A stretch of 64,000 nucleotides of DNA from Antilocapra americana. Its lineage: Eukaryota > Chordata > Mammalia > Artiodactyla > Antilocapridae. This document shows positions 24,645 through 37,527 of the stretch, piece after piece (position 1 is the first letter of the stretch; each line of letters starts with the position of its first letter). The notes under the pieces were generated by a model. That model saw only the letters and a list, made by a program, of their open reading frames with translations, was not told where the DNA came from and ran no database searches. A program made the position numbers and the translations under genes. The stretch covers positions 30,825,681 through 30,889,680 of the forward strand of contig ML662442.1 of the NCBI GenBank assembly GCA_007570785.1, in the 5' to 3' direction.

Positions 24645-24989
24645 AAATATAGCCATCACCTCAGATGTAAGAACAAACCTTACAGCCTTTGTGCCCAAAT
24701 CTTCTTGCCCTCTGGGCTTCCCTTTCCGTCATATCAGCCTCAGTCTTCCAATCATCTCTGGACTAAAAATCCCAACATTGTTTTTCCTCTTCCTCCTTTC
24801 TTTCCCATTATGGTGAGTCAAAATCAGAGTCTGCTGGTTTTTTTTTTTCTTGTGAACTAGTTAGTGTACAATTTTGCATATAAATATACGTATAAATAAC
24901 ACTCTCTAAGCAACCAAGATATCACTGGTCAAACATTTAAATGTCCCTTTTCTTAATACTATGAAATTCTGCTTTTATATGAGAAAAGA

Positions 24990-25128
24990 GAGCATTTCCT
25001 GGCAGTCTAATGGTAAAGGGCTCTACGCTTCCACTGCAGGAGGCTCAAACTGGATCCCTGGTCAGGGAAACAAGATCCTGCATGCTGCGTGGCATAGCCA
25101 TAAAATAAATAAATAAGAAAAAAGAAAG
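24990..25128 (+). repeat. CHR-type SINE
   Basis: gcatttcctggcagtctaat, cttccactgcaggaggctca, aacaagatcctgcatgctgc and an AAATAAAT tail. Confidence 0.85.
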
Positions 25129-25794
25129 GCAAATCTTTTCCTAGACAACATAGCTACATTTAAAATGAGGATCAATGACAGGTGAATCAGCCTGTACATG
25201 ATTATTATATTCTAAGTTTTAACTGACATGTCAGGACAAAGGAAAATCCCAGGGGGTCACTTTTATTCAAGCCTGTAATTATGCTTCTTTTCAATGCCTT
25301 CTACTCTAAAGCCCAAGAGGAAACTCCTTTCACCCAGTGACACTGACAGAATAGGAGCAAGTTTAAGTTTTCAACACCCCCATCATTACTTTACATCCGA
25401 GATCTGTGCCTTCTTGGGAAAGTTTTCCCTTTACAGGATCTAGCAGAATGAAACTAGGTCTTTGTTCTCCCAAAACACCTGGAAAGAACTGCAAAGTCCT
25501 AATTCATTAGAAAAACAACTGTCATCAGAAGTTGCAATTTTACTCTTACTTATGGAAGACTATTTATGGAGTTTTCTGGTGCAAGCACTAAAATAATAAA
25601 CGTATTTCATGGATATTGATGACACCAGGAATTTTCAACCAACCGTCTTTCCACAGTTTTGATTACTTCAAAGGACTAGATACAGTTAACAGTACTATAG
25701 TATATAATTGAAAGTTGCTAAGAGAGTAGATCTTAGAGGTTTTCACCGCAAAAAGGAAACAGTAATTATGTGAGTGACAGCAGTTGTTAATGAA

Positions 25795-25905
25795 CACTAT
25801 GGTGTTAAATAACTTTGAAATATATAAATACATAAAACCAACTCATTGTAGACTTGAACTTACACAATGCCATATGTCAATTATACCTCAATAAAGTTGA
25901 GGGAA
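25795..25905 (+). repeat. Possible old L1 3' end
   Basis: gacttgaacttacacaatgc, atatgtcaattatacctcaa and taaagttgagg match the terminal text of old L1 elements. Confidence 0.55.
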
Positions 25906-25964
25906 GAAAAGAAATAGAAATATGTCAAAGGGGGACTAGGAAGTACCTAGGGAGAGAAAATGCC

Positions 25965-26116
25965 TATGGAATCATATATTGAATAAAGCAGAGCATAAAT
26001 AAAGCATATGGTATCATATATTGAATAAAGCAGAGCATAAATAAAGCATATGGTATCATATATTGAATAAAGCAGAGCATAAATAAAGCATATGGTATCA
26101 TATATTGAATAAAGCA
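25965..26116. repeat. 42-base minisatellite, about 3.6 copies
   Basis: Units begin at 25965, 26007, 26049 and 26091, each tatggtatcatatattgaat plus aaagcagagcataaataaagca. The first unit has one base difference (tatggaatc). The last is partial. The 14-codon period creates a repetitive open frame on the minus strand that is not a gene. Confidence 0.97.
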
Positions 26117-26867
26117 AATGAAAACAACAGATAAACATTATTCCCACAACCTCATCCCAACACTCTGTCACCTACTCAGAACCCAGCTCTAATTAAGGAA
26201 GGAAGCTCTAACTAAACAAGGAAGATGATAAGAGTCACTTAGAAGTCTATCAATTCATGTTTCATGTATAACATATTAACTTCAATACTGTGGTCATGAT
26301 ATTATACTACAGGTTTGCAAGATACTATCACAGGGAAACTAGGTAACACAACATCTCTCTGTATTATTTCTTACAACTGCATGTGATCTCTGATCATCTC
26401 AGAATAAAAATTTCAATTAAAAAATTGAAAAAAAACTTATCAGTCTAAGTTTGGCTGGTAGTAGGTGAAAACAAAGGTTCTTTTATTTCTTATTTTATAT
26501 TTTTATACTATTTGAATTTTGTGATTCTGTATGCTCTTCTACTTACCTTTAATTAAAGAATTTATAGAAGCTTGCATTAAAAAGATCACTATGGAATGAT
26601 AACCAATAAAGGAGAGTTTTTGTTCTAAATCTTTTTGTACTAAATCCTTTAACCAAGTTCTCATATTTCTCTAAGGAGCATGGAGTGTTGAGTCTGAGGG
26701 GGTTCATAATGTATGACCCAGTTCACAGATGAGAACACAAGATGTATATGGACTTGCCTTAAAGCTATTTAACCAATGGTGGATGCCAGATGATAATTAC
26801 AAGATGATCTAATTCTAGAATTTCGAAAACACTTTTGTCTCACCTCTTTATTTTATTTTGTAACGTA

Positions 26868-27935
26868 AGTGTTCAGTTCAGTCGCTCAGTCATGTCTGAT
26901 TCTTTGTGACCCCATGAATCGCAGCACACCAGGCCTTCCTATCCATCACCAACTCCCAGAGTCTACTCAAACCCATGTCCATCGAGTCGGTGATGCCATC
27001 CAGCCATCTCATCCTCTGTCATCCCCTTCTCTTCCTGCCCCCAATCCTTCCCTACATCAAGGTCTTTTCCAATGAGTCAACTCTTCACATGAGGTGGCCA
27101 AAGTATTGGAGTTTCAGCTTCAACATCAGTCCTTTCAATGAACACCCAGGACTGATCTCCTTTAGGATGGACTGGTTGGACCTCCTTGCAGTCCAAGGGA
27201 CTCTCAAGAGTCTTCTCCAACACCACACTTCAAAAACATCAATTCTTCGGTGCTCAGCTTTCTTCACCGTCCAACTCTCACATCCACACATGACTACTGG
27301 AAAAACCATAGCCTTGACTAGATGGATCTTTGTTGACAAAGCAATGTCTCTGCTTTTTAATATGCTGTCTAGGTTGGTCATAACTTTCATTCCAAGGAGT
27401 AAGCATCTTTTAATTTCATGGCTGCAATCACCCTCTGCAGTGATTTTGGAGCCCCCAAAAATAAAGTCTGAAAACGCTTCCTCATCTATTTGCCATGAAG
27501 TGATGGGACCAGATGCCATGATCTTAGTTCTCTGAATGTTGAGCTTTAAGCCAACATTTTCACTCCCCTCTTTCACTTTCATCAAGAGGCTTTTTAGGTC
27601 CTCTTCACTTTCTGCCACAAGGATGGTGTCGTATGCATATCTGAAGTTACTGATAATTCTCCTGGCAATCTTGATTCCAGCTTGTACTCTGCATATAATT
27701 TAAATAAGCAGGGTGACAATATACAGCCTTGACGTACTCCTTTTCCTATTTGGAACCAGTCTGTTGTTCCATGTCCAGTTCTAACTGTTGCTTCCTGACC
27801 TGCATACAGGTTTCTCAAGAGACAGGTCAGATGATCTGGTATTCCCATCTCTTTCAGAATTTTCCACAGTTTATTGTGATCCACAGTCAAAGGCTTTGGC
27901 ATAGTCAATAAAGCAGAACTCTCTTGCTTTGTGTT
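26868..27935 (-). mobile_element. BovB (RTE) LINE, 3' 1.07 kb
   Basis: Reverse-orientation BovB with its 3' tail at 26870 (gttcagttcagtcgctcagt). The minus strand encodes a decayed reverse transcriptase: 27594-27908 contains the fingers/palm segment with GVRQGCILSPCLFKLYAE, and 27085-27618 holds the C-terminal part with MCGCESWTVKKAE and FEVWCWRRLLRVPW. The frame breaks near 27600-27620, and the 5' endonuclease part is absent, so the copy is dead. BovB entered ruminants by horizontal transfer according to published work. Confidence 0.95.
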
Positions 27936-28539
27936 TAATTTTGGAAAACTACCTGCATTTCTATCTTATCAGAGTTCTCTTTAGAGTCTTTCACAACATC
28001 TATTAAAATGAACAATTTGCTGATAAGATTATCTGGCAATGGTAACAAATAGGTGGAAAATCTATTTGTTGGGTAGAAGGTAGAGAAGAACTTCACAATG
28101 AAAGAATCAGGCAGGGCACCATCTAAACTCACAGATGGATCTCAGCATGACTACATGAGACCATGAGATGTTACAAGTCTCCTGACGGGATAAAATGTGC
28201 TCTACACACCTTCACCTATGATGTGTACTCTCACCAAAAAGCAAAACATGTGAATCAATAATTGAATCTCATTAAGCCTTTACATCTAATTTCAGTCTAT
28301 AGGAAACACAGAGGGTAGAAACACAAGTATACTGACACCATAAGGAAGTCATTAGCTGCATCCAGACTGTGATATTCTAGGCGTAACTGACCGTTTCTTC
28401 AACAATGAATTATACAAAGAAATGTTTTAAAAAGTGTTTTCAATTAAAGGAAACTTAAGCACCACAACAACCATGTGAATCTTATTTGGACCATAATTTG
28501 AAAAAAACAATCTTACAAAATCATTTTTAAAAGATAACT

Positions 28540-30180
28540 GGGGATGATCTATAGACTCAATGCAATTCCTATCAAATTACCAATGGCATTTTTTCACAAA
28601 ACTGAAGCAAAAATCTTTTTGTTTAATTTGTATGGAAACACAAGAGATCCCAAATAGCCAAAATGATCTTGAGAAAGAACAGAGCTGGAAGAATCATGCT
28701 GTCTGACTTGACTATACTACAAAGCTATAGTAATCAGAACAGTATGGTCCTGGCACAGAAACAGACACATGGATTAACGGAACAGGATAGAAAGCCCAGA
28801 AATAAACCCACACACTTACGGTCAGGTAATCTCTGACAAAATAGGCATGAATAGGCAATGGAGAAAAGACAGTCTCTTCAATAAGTGGTGCTGGGAAAAC
28901 TGGACAACAACATGTGAAAGTATAAACTTGGTACATTTTCTAACACCATACACAAAAATAAACTCAAAATGGATTAAAGACCTAAATGTAAGACCACTCC
29001 TAGAGGAAAACATAGGCAGAACATTCTTTGACATAAATCACAGCAAAATTTCTTTTGATCCATCTCCTAGTGTAATGTAAACAAAAGTAAAAATAAAGGG
29101 CACTTAATTAAACTTAAAAGCTTTTGCATAGCAAAGGAGACCATCAAAAAAAAAAAAAAAGAAAGAAAGAAAGAAAGAAAAAACAACCTATGGAATGGGA
29201 GAAAATATTTGCAAATAATGCAACCCACAGAGGTTTAATTTCCAAAACATACAAATAGCTTACATAGCTCAATATAAAGAAACAAGCGACCCAATCAAAA
29301 AATGGGGAGAAGACCTAAATAGACATTGCTCCAGAGAAGACATGGATATCCAACAAGCACATGAAAAGATGCTCACATCACTAATTTCTAGAGAAATGCA
29401 AATCAAAACTACAATGAGGTACCACTTCACACTGTTTAGAACGGCCATCATTAAAAGGTCTACAAATAATAAATGCTGGAGAGTGTGTGGCGAAAAGAGA
29501 AGCCTTCTACACTGTTGGTAGAAGTGTAAATTGGTACAGCCACTATGGAGAAGAGTACAGAGGTTCCTTAAAAAACCAAAGTCACCATACGATCCAGTAA
29601 TCCCAGTCCTGGGCATATTAACCTGAAAAGATAAAAATGCTGAATCAAAAGGATAAATGGATCCCAATGTTCACAGCAGCACTATTTACAATAACCAAGA
29701 TATGGAAGCAACCTAAATGCCCATCAACAGATGAATGGATAAAGATAGGTGTGTGTATCTGTGTATACATGTGTTTGTGTGTGTGTATATATATATATAT
29801 ATATGAATATCACTAGTTATAAAAAAATAAGGAAATAATGCCCTTTGCAACAACATGGATGGACCTAGATATTATCATATTAAGTGAAGTAAATCAAAGA
29901 CAAATACCATATGATATCACCTATATGTGGAAACAAAATGATACATATAAACCTATTTACAAAACAGAAGTAAACTCACAAACATAGCAAACAAACTTAA
30001 GGTTACCAAAGGGGAAGTGGTGTTGGAGGATTAAATTAGGAATTTGAGATTAACAGATACATACTACTACATAAAAAATAACAACAAGGACCTACTGTAT
30101 AGCATATGGAATTATATTCAACACCTTGTAATAACCTATAATTGAAAGAATCCAAAAAAGGGTATATGTAGTTGATTTAC
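28540..30180 (+). mobile_element. L1 LINE, ORF2 3' third and 3' UTR
   Basis: 5'-truncated L1: atcaaattaccaatggcatt, atggtcctggcacagaaaca, aagtggtgctgggaaaactg, aaaatggattaaagacctaa (late ORF2), aagcaacctaaatgcccatc and aacatggatggacctagata, ending with 3' UTR text (ctactgtatagcatatgg). It contains an A15(GAAA)n expansion at 29146-29180 and a TG/TA microsatellite at 29750-29805. Stops and frameshifts break the frame. Confidence 0.93.
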
Positions 30181-30204
30181 AATGTTTCAAAGGGTGTAGC
30201 AAAG

Positions 30205-30480
30205 GGTGGTTCCATTCCTGGGTTGGGAAGATCCACTGGAGAAGGGATAGGCTATCCCACTCCAGTATTCTTGACCTTCCCTGGTGGTTCAGATGGTAAA
30301 GAATCACCTGCAATGCCTGAGTTGAACCTGGGTTCAGCCCCTGGGTTGGGAAGATTCCCTGCAGAGGGGAATGGCTACCTCCTCCAGTATTCTGGCCTGG
30401 AGAATTTCATGCACTGCATAGTCCATGGGGTCGCAGAGGACAAACTTGGCTCTGAAAGGCTGAGCAACTTTCACTTTCCA
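30205..30480 (+). repeat. Two overlapping Bov-tA SINEs (one nested in the other)
   Basis: 30205-30272 is the middle of a Bov-tA (ggttgggaagatccactgga, actccagtattcttg). At 30273 a second, complete copy begins (accttccctggtggttcaga) and runs to ttcactttcc. The first copy appears cut short by the second. Confidence 0.88.
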
Positions 30481-30659
30481 AGTTTTCCTTAAGAGAGGCA
30501 AGAGTCGTTCCTCACCACCTGCTTCTAATCTTTGACTGAGATGAGAAGAGGACCGACTGTGAAACACTTCTTTTCATTCTGATCCCAGAGAGCTGCTCTA
30601 GAAACTAAAACTCAGCCTCAGATGTTAGGGGCCTGGGTTATAATCCTGACACTCACATA

Positions 30660-30717
30660 TAACATTGCACTTTGCTGTACACCTAAAACACTATAAATCA
30701 ACTACAAGTTTAAAAAG
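30660..30717 (+). repeat. L1 3' terminus
   Basis: ttgctgtacacctaaaacac and taaatcaactacaag are the last bases of the L1 at 28540, separated from it by the SINEs and about 180 bases. Confidence 0.7.
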
Positions 30718-30764
30718 TTGGACTTTCAAATGCAATGTATTTCTATTAATAAATGTGTGCTTTA

Positions 30765-30967
30765 GTGCTCAGTCATTGCCTCAGTTGTGTTCAGTTCTTT
30801 GCAACTCTATGGACTGTAGCCCGCCCAGCTCCTCTATCCATGGGATTTTCCAGGCAAGAATACTGGAGAGGGTTGCCATGCCCTCCTCCAGGGGATCCTC
30901 CCAACCCAGGAATCGCACACGCATCTCCTACACTGCAGGTGGATTCACTGACTCACAGGGGAAGCCC
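30765..30967 (-). repeat. Bov-tA SINE
   Basis: tagcccgcccagctcctcta, ggattttccaggcaagaata and cacaggggaagccc. Flanked by attaataaatgt on both sides. Confidence 0.93.
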
Positions 30968-30977
30968 ATTAATAAAT

Positions 30978-31124
30978 GTTGTTGTTGTTCAGTTGCTCAA
31001 GTGTGTCCAACTCTTTGTGACCGCATGGACTGAAGCACTCCAGGCTTTCCTGTCCTTCACTATCTCCCGAGTTTGCTCAGACTCGTGTCCATTGAGTCAA
31101 TGATGGCATCCAAACATCTCATCC
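30978..31124 (-). mobile_element. BovB LINE, 3' end only
   Basis: gttgttcagttgctcaagtg, tatctcccgagtttgctcag and catccaaacatctcatcctt are the last roughly 150 bases of BovB in reverse. Confidence 0.88.
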
Positions 31125-32892
31125 TTCTTAATAAATACTGATGCTTATTTTTAAAAAGGTATTGGGATATTAAATACTGTCAGGAGAGTACTATTCACTT
31201 TTTTGGGTGTGATAATGGTATTGAAGTTATGTGAGAAAATGCCTTTTTTTAAGGGATGCCTACTGACACATGTAAGGCTGAAATGATATGATGACATTAA
31301 GTATGGGATTTGCCATTAAGAACTTCAGCAAAAAAGGGAGGGAAGAGAGGAAAATAAATGAAAAGGACGGGGGAAATGTTGATGGGTTACTATAGCTGGG
31401 TGATGAGGTATTCATAGGTGTTTTTGTATTTTGTTTTTAATTAAAATGAAGAGAAATGAAGGTCAATCTTGAAGAGGGACAAATACAATCAGGTTTAGGA
31501 TGAAGCTACACACGGTGTTGGGAGGACTCCGGGACAGTGAGCCGCCGTGATGCATTGGTGGGAGGGGACAGGGACACTGACCTGCCACCTACCCACCATC
31601 AAGGGGAGAACAGGGCAAGAAGGGGGAAGGAGGAAGTTTGCCCACAGGGAATCTGTCTACTCTTCAAAGTTCTACCATACAGCGTTTATCTTCTTCTTCC
31701 TTTGAATTGTAATTTAATTGCCAAAGCACATGATGACTAAACTTTGTATCATTTCCTCCTCTTTTTAGGCTGAAAACTTCTCCCCCCCTGACGAATATGT
31801 GAAGGGTTCATGAGGGGCCCAAATCCCGGGGTTTGCCTGGAGCCACCAACCCTCTACCTCCTCAAAACAACTCACAGAAATAAAATTGGATGTCTAAAAC
31901 TTTGATTTTGGAGAAAGCTGCAAGTATTCATCAATGCTTTATAAATCCCCACGCAATCTCAACCCCAACGTTAAACATTTTAACTCTAAGCATTTGGAAA
32001 CAATCTAAATAAGAAGAGTCAAACTATGATGTCTTCAAGCAAATTAATATTAAGGAAAAGTTAAGACCATGTTTTAGAAAACTAATTTTAAAACAATATT
32101 GACCACATACATAAGCATGAAGAAAAAAAATGGTTTAAAGTGTTTATTTTTATGGTGTGGGATTAGAATTGATTTCTATTATCTTCTAAATTCTGAGTAC
32201 ATTATATATTAACCAGAAAAATAACATAATTTAAACTACCAAATCCACCTAATGTTCTTTGCAACATTAAAGGCTGTGTTCAGCACTAGACTTAAGGTAT
32301 AAGTCTCTGTAAACCAACATACCTAAACGGCATTAAAAACTTACTCAACAAACAGCTCAGAACTTAGTATAATGTGGTTCCCACTTGAAGGAGCTCACAG
32401 TCAGGGGGGAGAGAGGTGAGTTAACAATAATTCCTGAGAATCAAGTGATAGGTCCAAAGGACCCAATATCTGCTCTCCAAATGCCTGAAATGAACAGATA
32501 TGCCTGTTTCAGACTTTAACATCAGCTACTTAGAAAGTATGGCTATACAAGGTATTTTCTAAATAAGCTTAAGACAAATCCCAGATGCTTGTCTACACGA
32601 GTCCACCATTTATTTAGTCTACTGTAATTCCAGCCACTAAGAAAGGAAAACAATAATTTCCTTAAAAGACTATTTCCCTTTGATAAGAAGTCACGTTCCA
32701 CTAACAGCAAAGTGAAATTAAGACATATCTGATATGGACTAAGTTCTGCCACACTACAAAGAATGATTCAGGATTTTAAAACATTTTTTTAAACTGAATT
32801 GCACTTGTTGGAAATTTATCTGGATAAAGTTAAACAACTAGTACAAAAATACCTTTAAGATTAATTACTAACTTGACCACAGGATAAGACAG

Positions 32893-33153
32893 CAGTGTTC
32901 AAACTTGTTTTATTATGACCCATAGTTAGAACAAAGATTTTTTTCATCACAACCCAAGCAAGCGCACATGCATATACCTGCATAAATAACAAAAACCTAA
33001 ATGTTATAGTACTTTTTACTATATGTAATGAACTTGATATTTCCTACTCTATTCCATTTCTTTCTTTTTTAAAATTAAAAGCATACTGGTTGTGCCAAGT
33101 GAACTAAATGTATCACCTACCAATGGGTCCCAAGTTGGGAAAGAATGCTCTAA
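32893..33153. mobile_element. Possible non-autonomous DNA transposon
   Basis: ttcaaacttgttttattatg, tttactatatgtaatgaact and aatgggtcccaagttgg resemble an ancient hAT-like element. The ends are only weakly inverted. Subfamily not assigned. Confidence 0.4.
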
Positions 33154-34274
33154 AATACCATAAGTGAAACCATTTCTAGAAACATGATTTTATTCCAGTT
33201 GTATCTTTGCTCTTTGTAATATTCAAGTTACAACAGGTCTCAATGCATACACCATCACCCCTGTGTGGGTGTGAGAAAATTTCTTCCTATGTCTGAGATC
33301 AAGTGAGCTCCTGATGACTACAATCTTTTCAACCACAAAAGGGAGTTTGCAATTATTAGAGCTCTTTGTCTGATGGTAAGGCAAACAGCTTTCCCAAGCT
33401 ATTACTAATTTCACTGTCAGCCATCCTCTCTTGTAAACTTTGTTACCCTCCAGTTGTGTTTAACTTTTTTACTTTATGTGTTGCCTGGAAAAGAAGAGCA
33501 AGGGGAGGACAGTGTTTTTATTCTTTGTGAGAATAAATAAACAGAAGTTATGATGGTAAAACTTCAATTATTCCAAATCTTTAGTTTTCCTGAAAAAATA
33601 GATGATAGTCACAGATATAGACTAGAAACACATGACTCATTCTGCAAAACAATTCTGCAAACTTAAAGAATCTCCTTAAACTTTATTCTCACTATGTATA
33701 GAATAGGTGCTAAAGGTATAACTATTAATGTAATGAAGATAACACTTTCGTCTCATCAGATGAAAGGCATATGAAAGTGAAAAAAAAAGGGGGGGTGGGG
33801 ACAGAAGGGATTTGTCAAAAGTCTCTCCATGTGAACTCTCAACACAATGCTTCCCATCAGCTAAAGAAAAAATCACTTAAATCAATATGAATGCATGAAA
33901 ATTAAATCATTTCAAAAGGTCCTATCCAAGAGTCCCTACATAATGAGAGATTATTTCCATTAGTGTGCAAAGACATCAATAATTTTAATATTAACACATT
34001 AAAAAGCATCATTGATGCCCAATGGATATAAAAAAATCTCAAAACCTAGTTTAATGCTATTCTTTAATGTGGTGTAAGTAAAATCAGTGACAATTCCATA
34101 GTTCTTTGGTTACCCTCCAGTCTTATGACTCCTACAAAAAGGAAAAGAGATCACTGGAAGGGTTGAGGATGTGAGGGGAAGACACACATTGTTTTTCTAA
34201 TTTCATAAGCCATTTCCATATACTTTGGAAGTGGCAGAACACAATGCACTGGGTTCCTTTGTCCTTGGAAGCTG

Positions 34275-34440
34275 TGTGGCCTTGACCTCTCCAAGCGTCA
34301 ATTCACCATCTGCAACACAGACAAATGACAGTGCCCAACTAGGGTTATCATGAGCATTAGATGATACAATGCTAGCAAAGCACTGAGCATAGAGGTGAGC
34401 ATATAGCGAGAATTCAGTGTTATAATTACTATATTTTTCT
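34275..34440 (+). repeat. MIR SINE
   Basis: gctgtgtggccttgacctct, gggttatcatgagcattaga and gcaaagcactgagcatagag. Confidence 0.7.
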
Positions 34441-35504
34441 TTCAAAATACTATACATAAAGTATCAAGAACATTGTTTTGAATCAGCTGGCTTCTTCCAA
34501 ATTAACACTCATTGGCTCTATGATTCTAAGAAGTTTGTATCAATCTTCCTTCAAAATGACCAACCAAAACTGGGCACGGTAAAGATGAATAAGGCTGTGT
34601 GTGTCAAGTGCTTGAAATTACTGGAAAGTGTAACTGGAATGCATTCCTCAAGATGGACCTAGGGCCACTAACTGCCAGCTCAGCATCTGTCAGAGGAGGC
34701 TGTGGATCCCCTGGTCCTAGAATGTTTACGGAGATCACACCCATGTCACCAAAAAAGAATCACAAGGCAAATAAGCTCCCACAATCCTTTTCTTCGCCTC
34801 AGGACATCTCAAAGCCTTTGCTCTAACAGAGAATGCAGGCTGTAATACTCCCAAGGAACTCCTTGCTCATTGGGTGTCTCCTGGGAGTGGTGTTCTGTGG
34901 GACACATGGGCCAACTCCTAGGCACACAAAGATCCCAAAACAGTGCTTCTGGGATCAAAGATCAGTTGTGGAGAGATGGATCTGAGACTTTAGAGGTCTC
35001 AAACGGAAATTGTAATACCTGACTAATATTCTAAAGTCAGACTTCCCAAGGTTGTTATTAAGTTACATGTGCTTAAGTTACAAGAGAAATTGGTAACAAA
35101 TTGGACACATTGTATGAGAGAAGTGTCTCAGTTTCACAGATGCAAATGTAAAAAATAAAACAAAACCCTTGTTTGTAAAGCAAAATAAACCTAAGATGAC
35201 TGCTTTATCCCTGTTGAATAGATGCTCAGGATAAGGAAGTCAGAGAAAAGTGGCTGCTGACCTTTACCAATAATGTCAGGATGTTGATGTCATGTCCACA
35301 CTGCAGTTGCTCAAGCTGTGGATAAATAAGAGCAATCCTTCCTATCTCAATGTGCTATATTTGCTAAACTTGGTTCCATGTTAAATATGCATACTACTGA
35401 TATTCACACAAAGCGTAACTAGATATTGACTTTTCTCTCATTTTCCAAAAATTCCAATATTACCAAGTACTAAGTTTGCCTGAGTTTTAGAAGTTAAAAC
35501 TGTG

Positions 35505-35698
35505 GATAAACAAGGTCCTATTGTATAGCACAGGGAACTATTTTCAATAACCTGTGATAAACCATAATGGAAAAGAATATTTAAAAGAATGGTGTGTGTG
35601 TGTGTATATATATATATATAACTGAGTCACTTTGCCATACAGCAGAAATTAACACATTATAAGTCAACTGTGCTTCAATAAATTTTTTAAATGTAAAA
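35505..35698 (+). repeat. Ruminant L1 3' end with TG/TA microsatellite
   Basis: ctattgtatagcacagggaa, gtgtgtgtgtgtatatatat, ctttgccatacagcagaaat and aagtcaactgtgcttcaata. Confidence 0.88.
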
Positions 35699-35837
35699 TG
35701 CTAAATATTTCTCTCTTGCTCCCTCATACACACAGGTATTTTCATTTTGACAGATTTTTTTTTAATTATTAAGAACCTAAAAGTTACTAGAACAGGAAAA
35801 AAAATCATAAAATTAATTGTGAAAGGCTCTTACTAAT

Positions 35838-35960
35838 AGGTAGCATTTATCAAACATCTATTGTAAAAAGTGACATACTGAGTGTTCTAAGGATCTTTAT
35901 ATTAATTTTATTTAATCTTCAGGATCATCCTATCTGGTTAATATGTTATTAATTCCCTTT
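35838..35960 (-). repeat. MIR SINE fragment
   Basis: ggtagcatttatcaaacatc and atttaatcttcaggatcatc resemble reverse-orientation MIR. Diverged. Confidence 0.5.
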
Positions 35961-36624
35961 TTAAAAATTATAAAACATTTCATACACATAGGCATACATA
36001 CAAATAGCTGTATAATAGTAAAATCTCAAACATCCAAGTACATACTCCATATCTTTTAAGATAGGACAATTTCAACACAACCCAAGGAAGCACACAGCAT
36101 CCTTTCTTCATCACATGTCCTTCCTATTATCCCTGTTCTCTGTGTGAAGAAGCAGAGGCTCTGAGAAGCTGAGTTGTCAGCCCCATGGAGGAGCTGGCAT
36201 GTGAATCTCACCTGTCTTATTCTGAAGACGATGAAACTCAAGCACTTAGCCTGCAATTGCTAAAGTTGTATATTTCGGGGGTGAGGAAACAGAGATTTAA
36301 GACAGTGCCCAGGATCACACTACTACTGCTAAGCAGCACAACAAGCATTAAAACCCACATTACAATTATTTATTTATAGTCCTTCTCTTTTAGTCTCAAA
36401 ATTAACATGGGAAAGAGAGCCATATTTAAGTCAGGGTTTCTCATAAAACTTATGAGAAATTCAACCATTCTCTCTTTTAAATTATTTAAGTAAGTGCTTT
36501 TTACTAGACTATTAAAAGAATAGTCTGAGAGGCAACTATTTCACTTTCAGTAAAGGCTGTTCTATTTGATTGCATCAGTGTAGCTCCCAAAAGCTGCTCT
36601 GTAATATGAAGGTTTCAGTAGATT

Positions 36625-36705
36625 AAAGTGCTGCTTCTCAAACTTCAATGGACATAGCAGTCACCTGGAAATCTTAATAATATGCAGGGCCTGAAATTTC
36701 TACAT
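36625..36705. mobile_element. MER5-type fragment
   Basis: gctgcttctcaaacttcaat and gtcacctggaaatcttaata match one end of MER5A/B. Confidence 0.55.
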
Positions 36706-36776
36706 GTCCAAAAATCTCTTGACAATGACTATTCTGCTAGTCTGTACTCTGAGTAGCAAGAAACTTGGGAAGGAAG

Positions 36777-36950
36777 TGAAGTGTTAGTTGCTCAGTCGTG
36801 TCTGACCTTTTGCAACCCCATGAACTGTAGCATGCCAGGTTCCTCTGTCTATGGAATTCTCCAGGTAAGAATCCCCGACCCAGGGATTGAACCTGGGTCT
36901 CCTCAATTGCAGGTAGATTCTTTACCATCAGAGCCACGAGAGAAGCCTAA
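36777..36950 (-). repeat. Bov-tA SINE with internal deletion
   Basis: gttgctcagtcgtgtctgac to cagagccacgagagaagcc. The agtgggttgccatttccttc segment is missing. Confidence 0.92.
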
Positions 36951-37527
36951 GAGACTTAAATAGCCTTCATTATTAATAGGGATCTTGCAGTGAATTTTTT
37001 TAAAAATGAAAAATCCTTAACATGTAAGTTTTGTATAGTTTTATTTTAATATCTATTTCTAAAATTGGAACACATCTATTTCTGACACAATTTTACTCTA
37101 GATTTCACTTATACACCTAGGCCAGAAAATAAAAAATTTCAGGATCTATATTTAAGCCAGAGTGAGTGATATTTCTGACACATGGACAAGAGCGTCAATT
37201 TAGGAATTATTTGAACATACAATGGAAAATATACAACGAAAGAGGATGAGAAGGTTTGTGGGAACACACATGTATGCACCACATGTAAGAAAAAAGCAAT
37301 CAATGTTTACCCACCAAAGAACCACAAATCTCAGTTGGAAAAGAGATGGCATTTTATCACACATCTAATGAGGGATGAAACATAAGACTTGTGAGAAAAA
37401 AGTAAACCTTATAAAATTCATGTCACATTGCATGGTCCTAAAAATTGTACAGCCATTGCACATTCTGTATTCTGCACGGCTGAATGTATCACAGTGGATA
37501 AAAGCACATGGTTAGCTACTAATTGGA

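Larger units (their letters stand above)
23775..24828. repeat. Inverted duplication (arms 23775-24115 and 24480-24828)
   Basis: The plus text of arm 1 (tccagagatgattggaacac, gaagcccagagggcaag, gatttt...gtgatcc, atatttctgga) recurs as the reverse complement in arm 2 (cttgccctctgggcttccct, tccaatcatctctggact, tccagaaatatagcc). Both arms carry a Bov-tA truncated at the same internal point. The spacer is about 365 bases. By eye identity is about 85-90% over the best 60 bases. Confidence 0.85.

Noticed and set aside
25965..26116. CRISPR-like array of regular repeats
   Set aside because: Units are contiguous without unique spacers, in a mammalian intron. It is a minisatellite.
25947..26171. Repetitive protein-like frame on the minus strand (YDTICFIYALLYS repeated)
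   Set aside because: Produced by a 42-base (14-codon) minisatellite. No other coding evidence.
29146..29180. Poly-A/GAAA tract as a processed-pseudogene tail
   Set aside because: It lies inside a continuous L1 ORF2 fragment whose sequence resumes on both sides. It is a microsatellite expansion.
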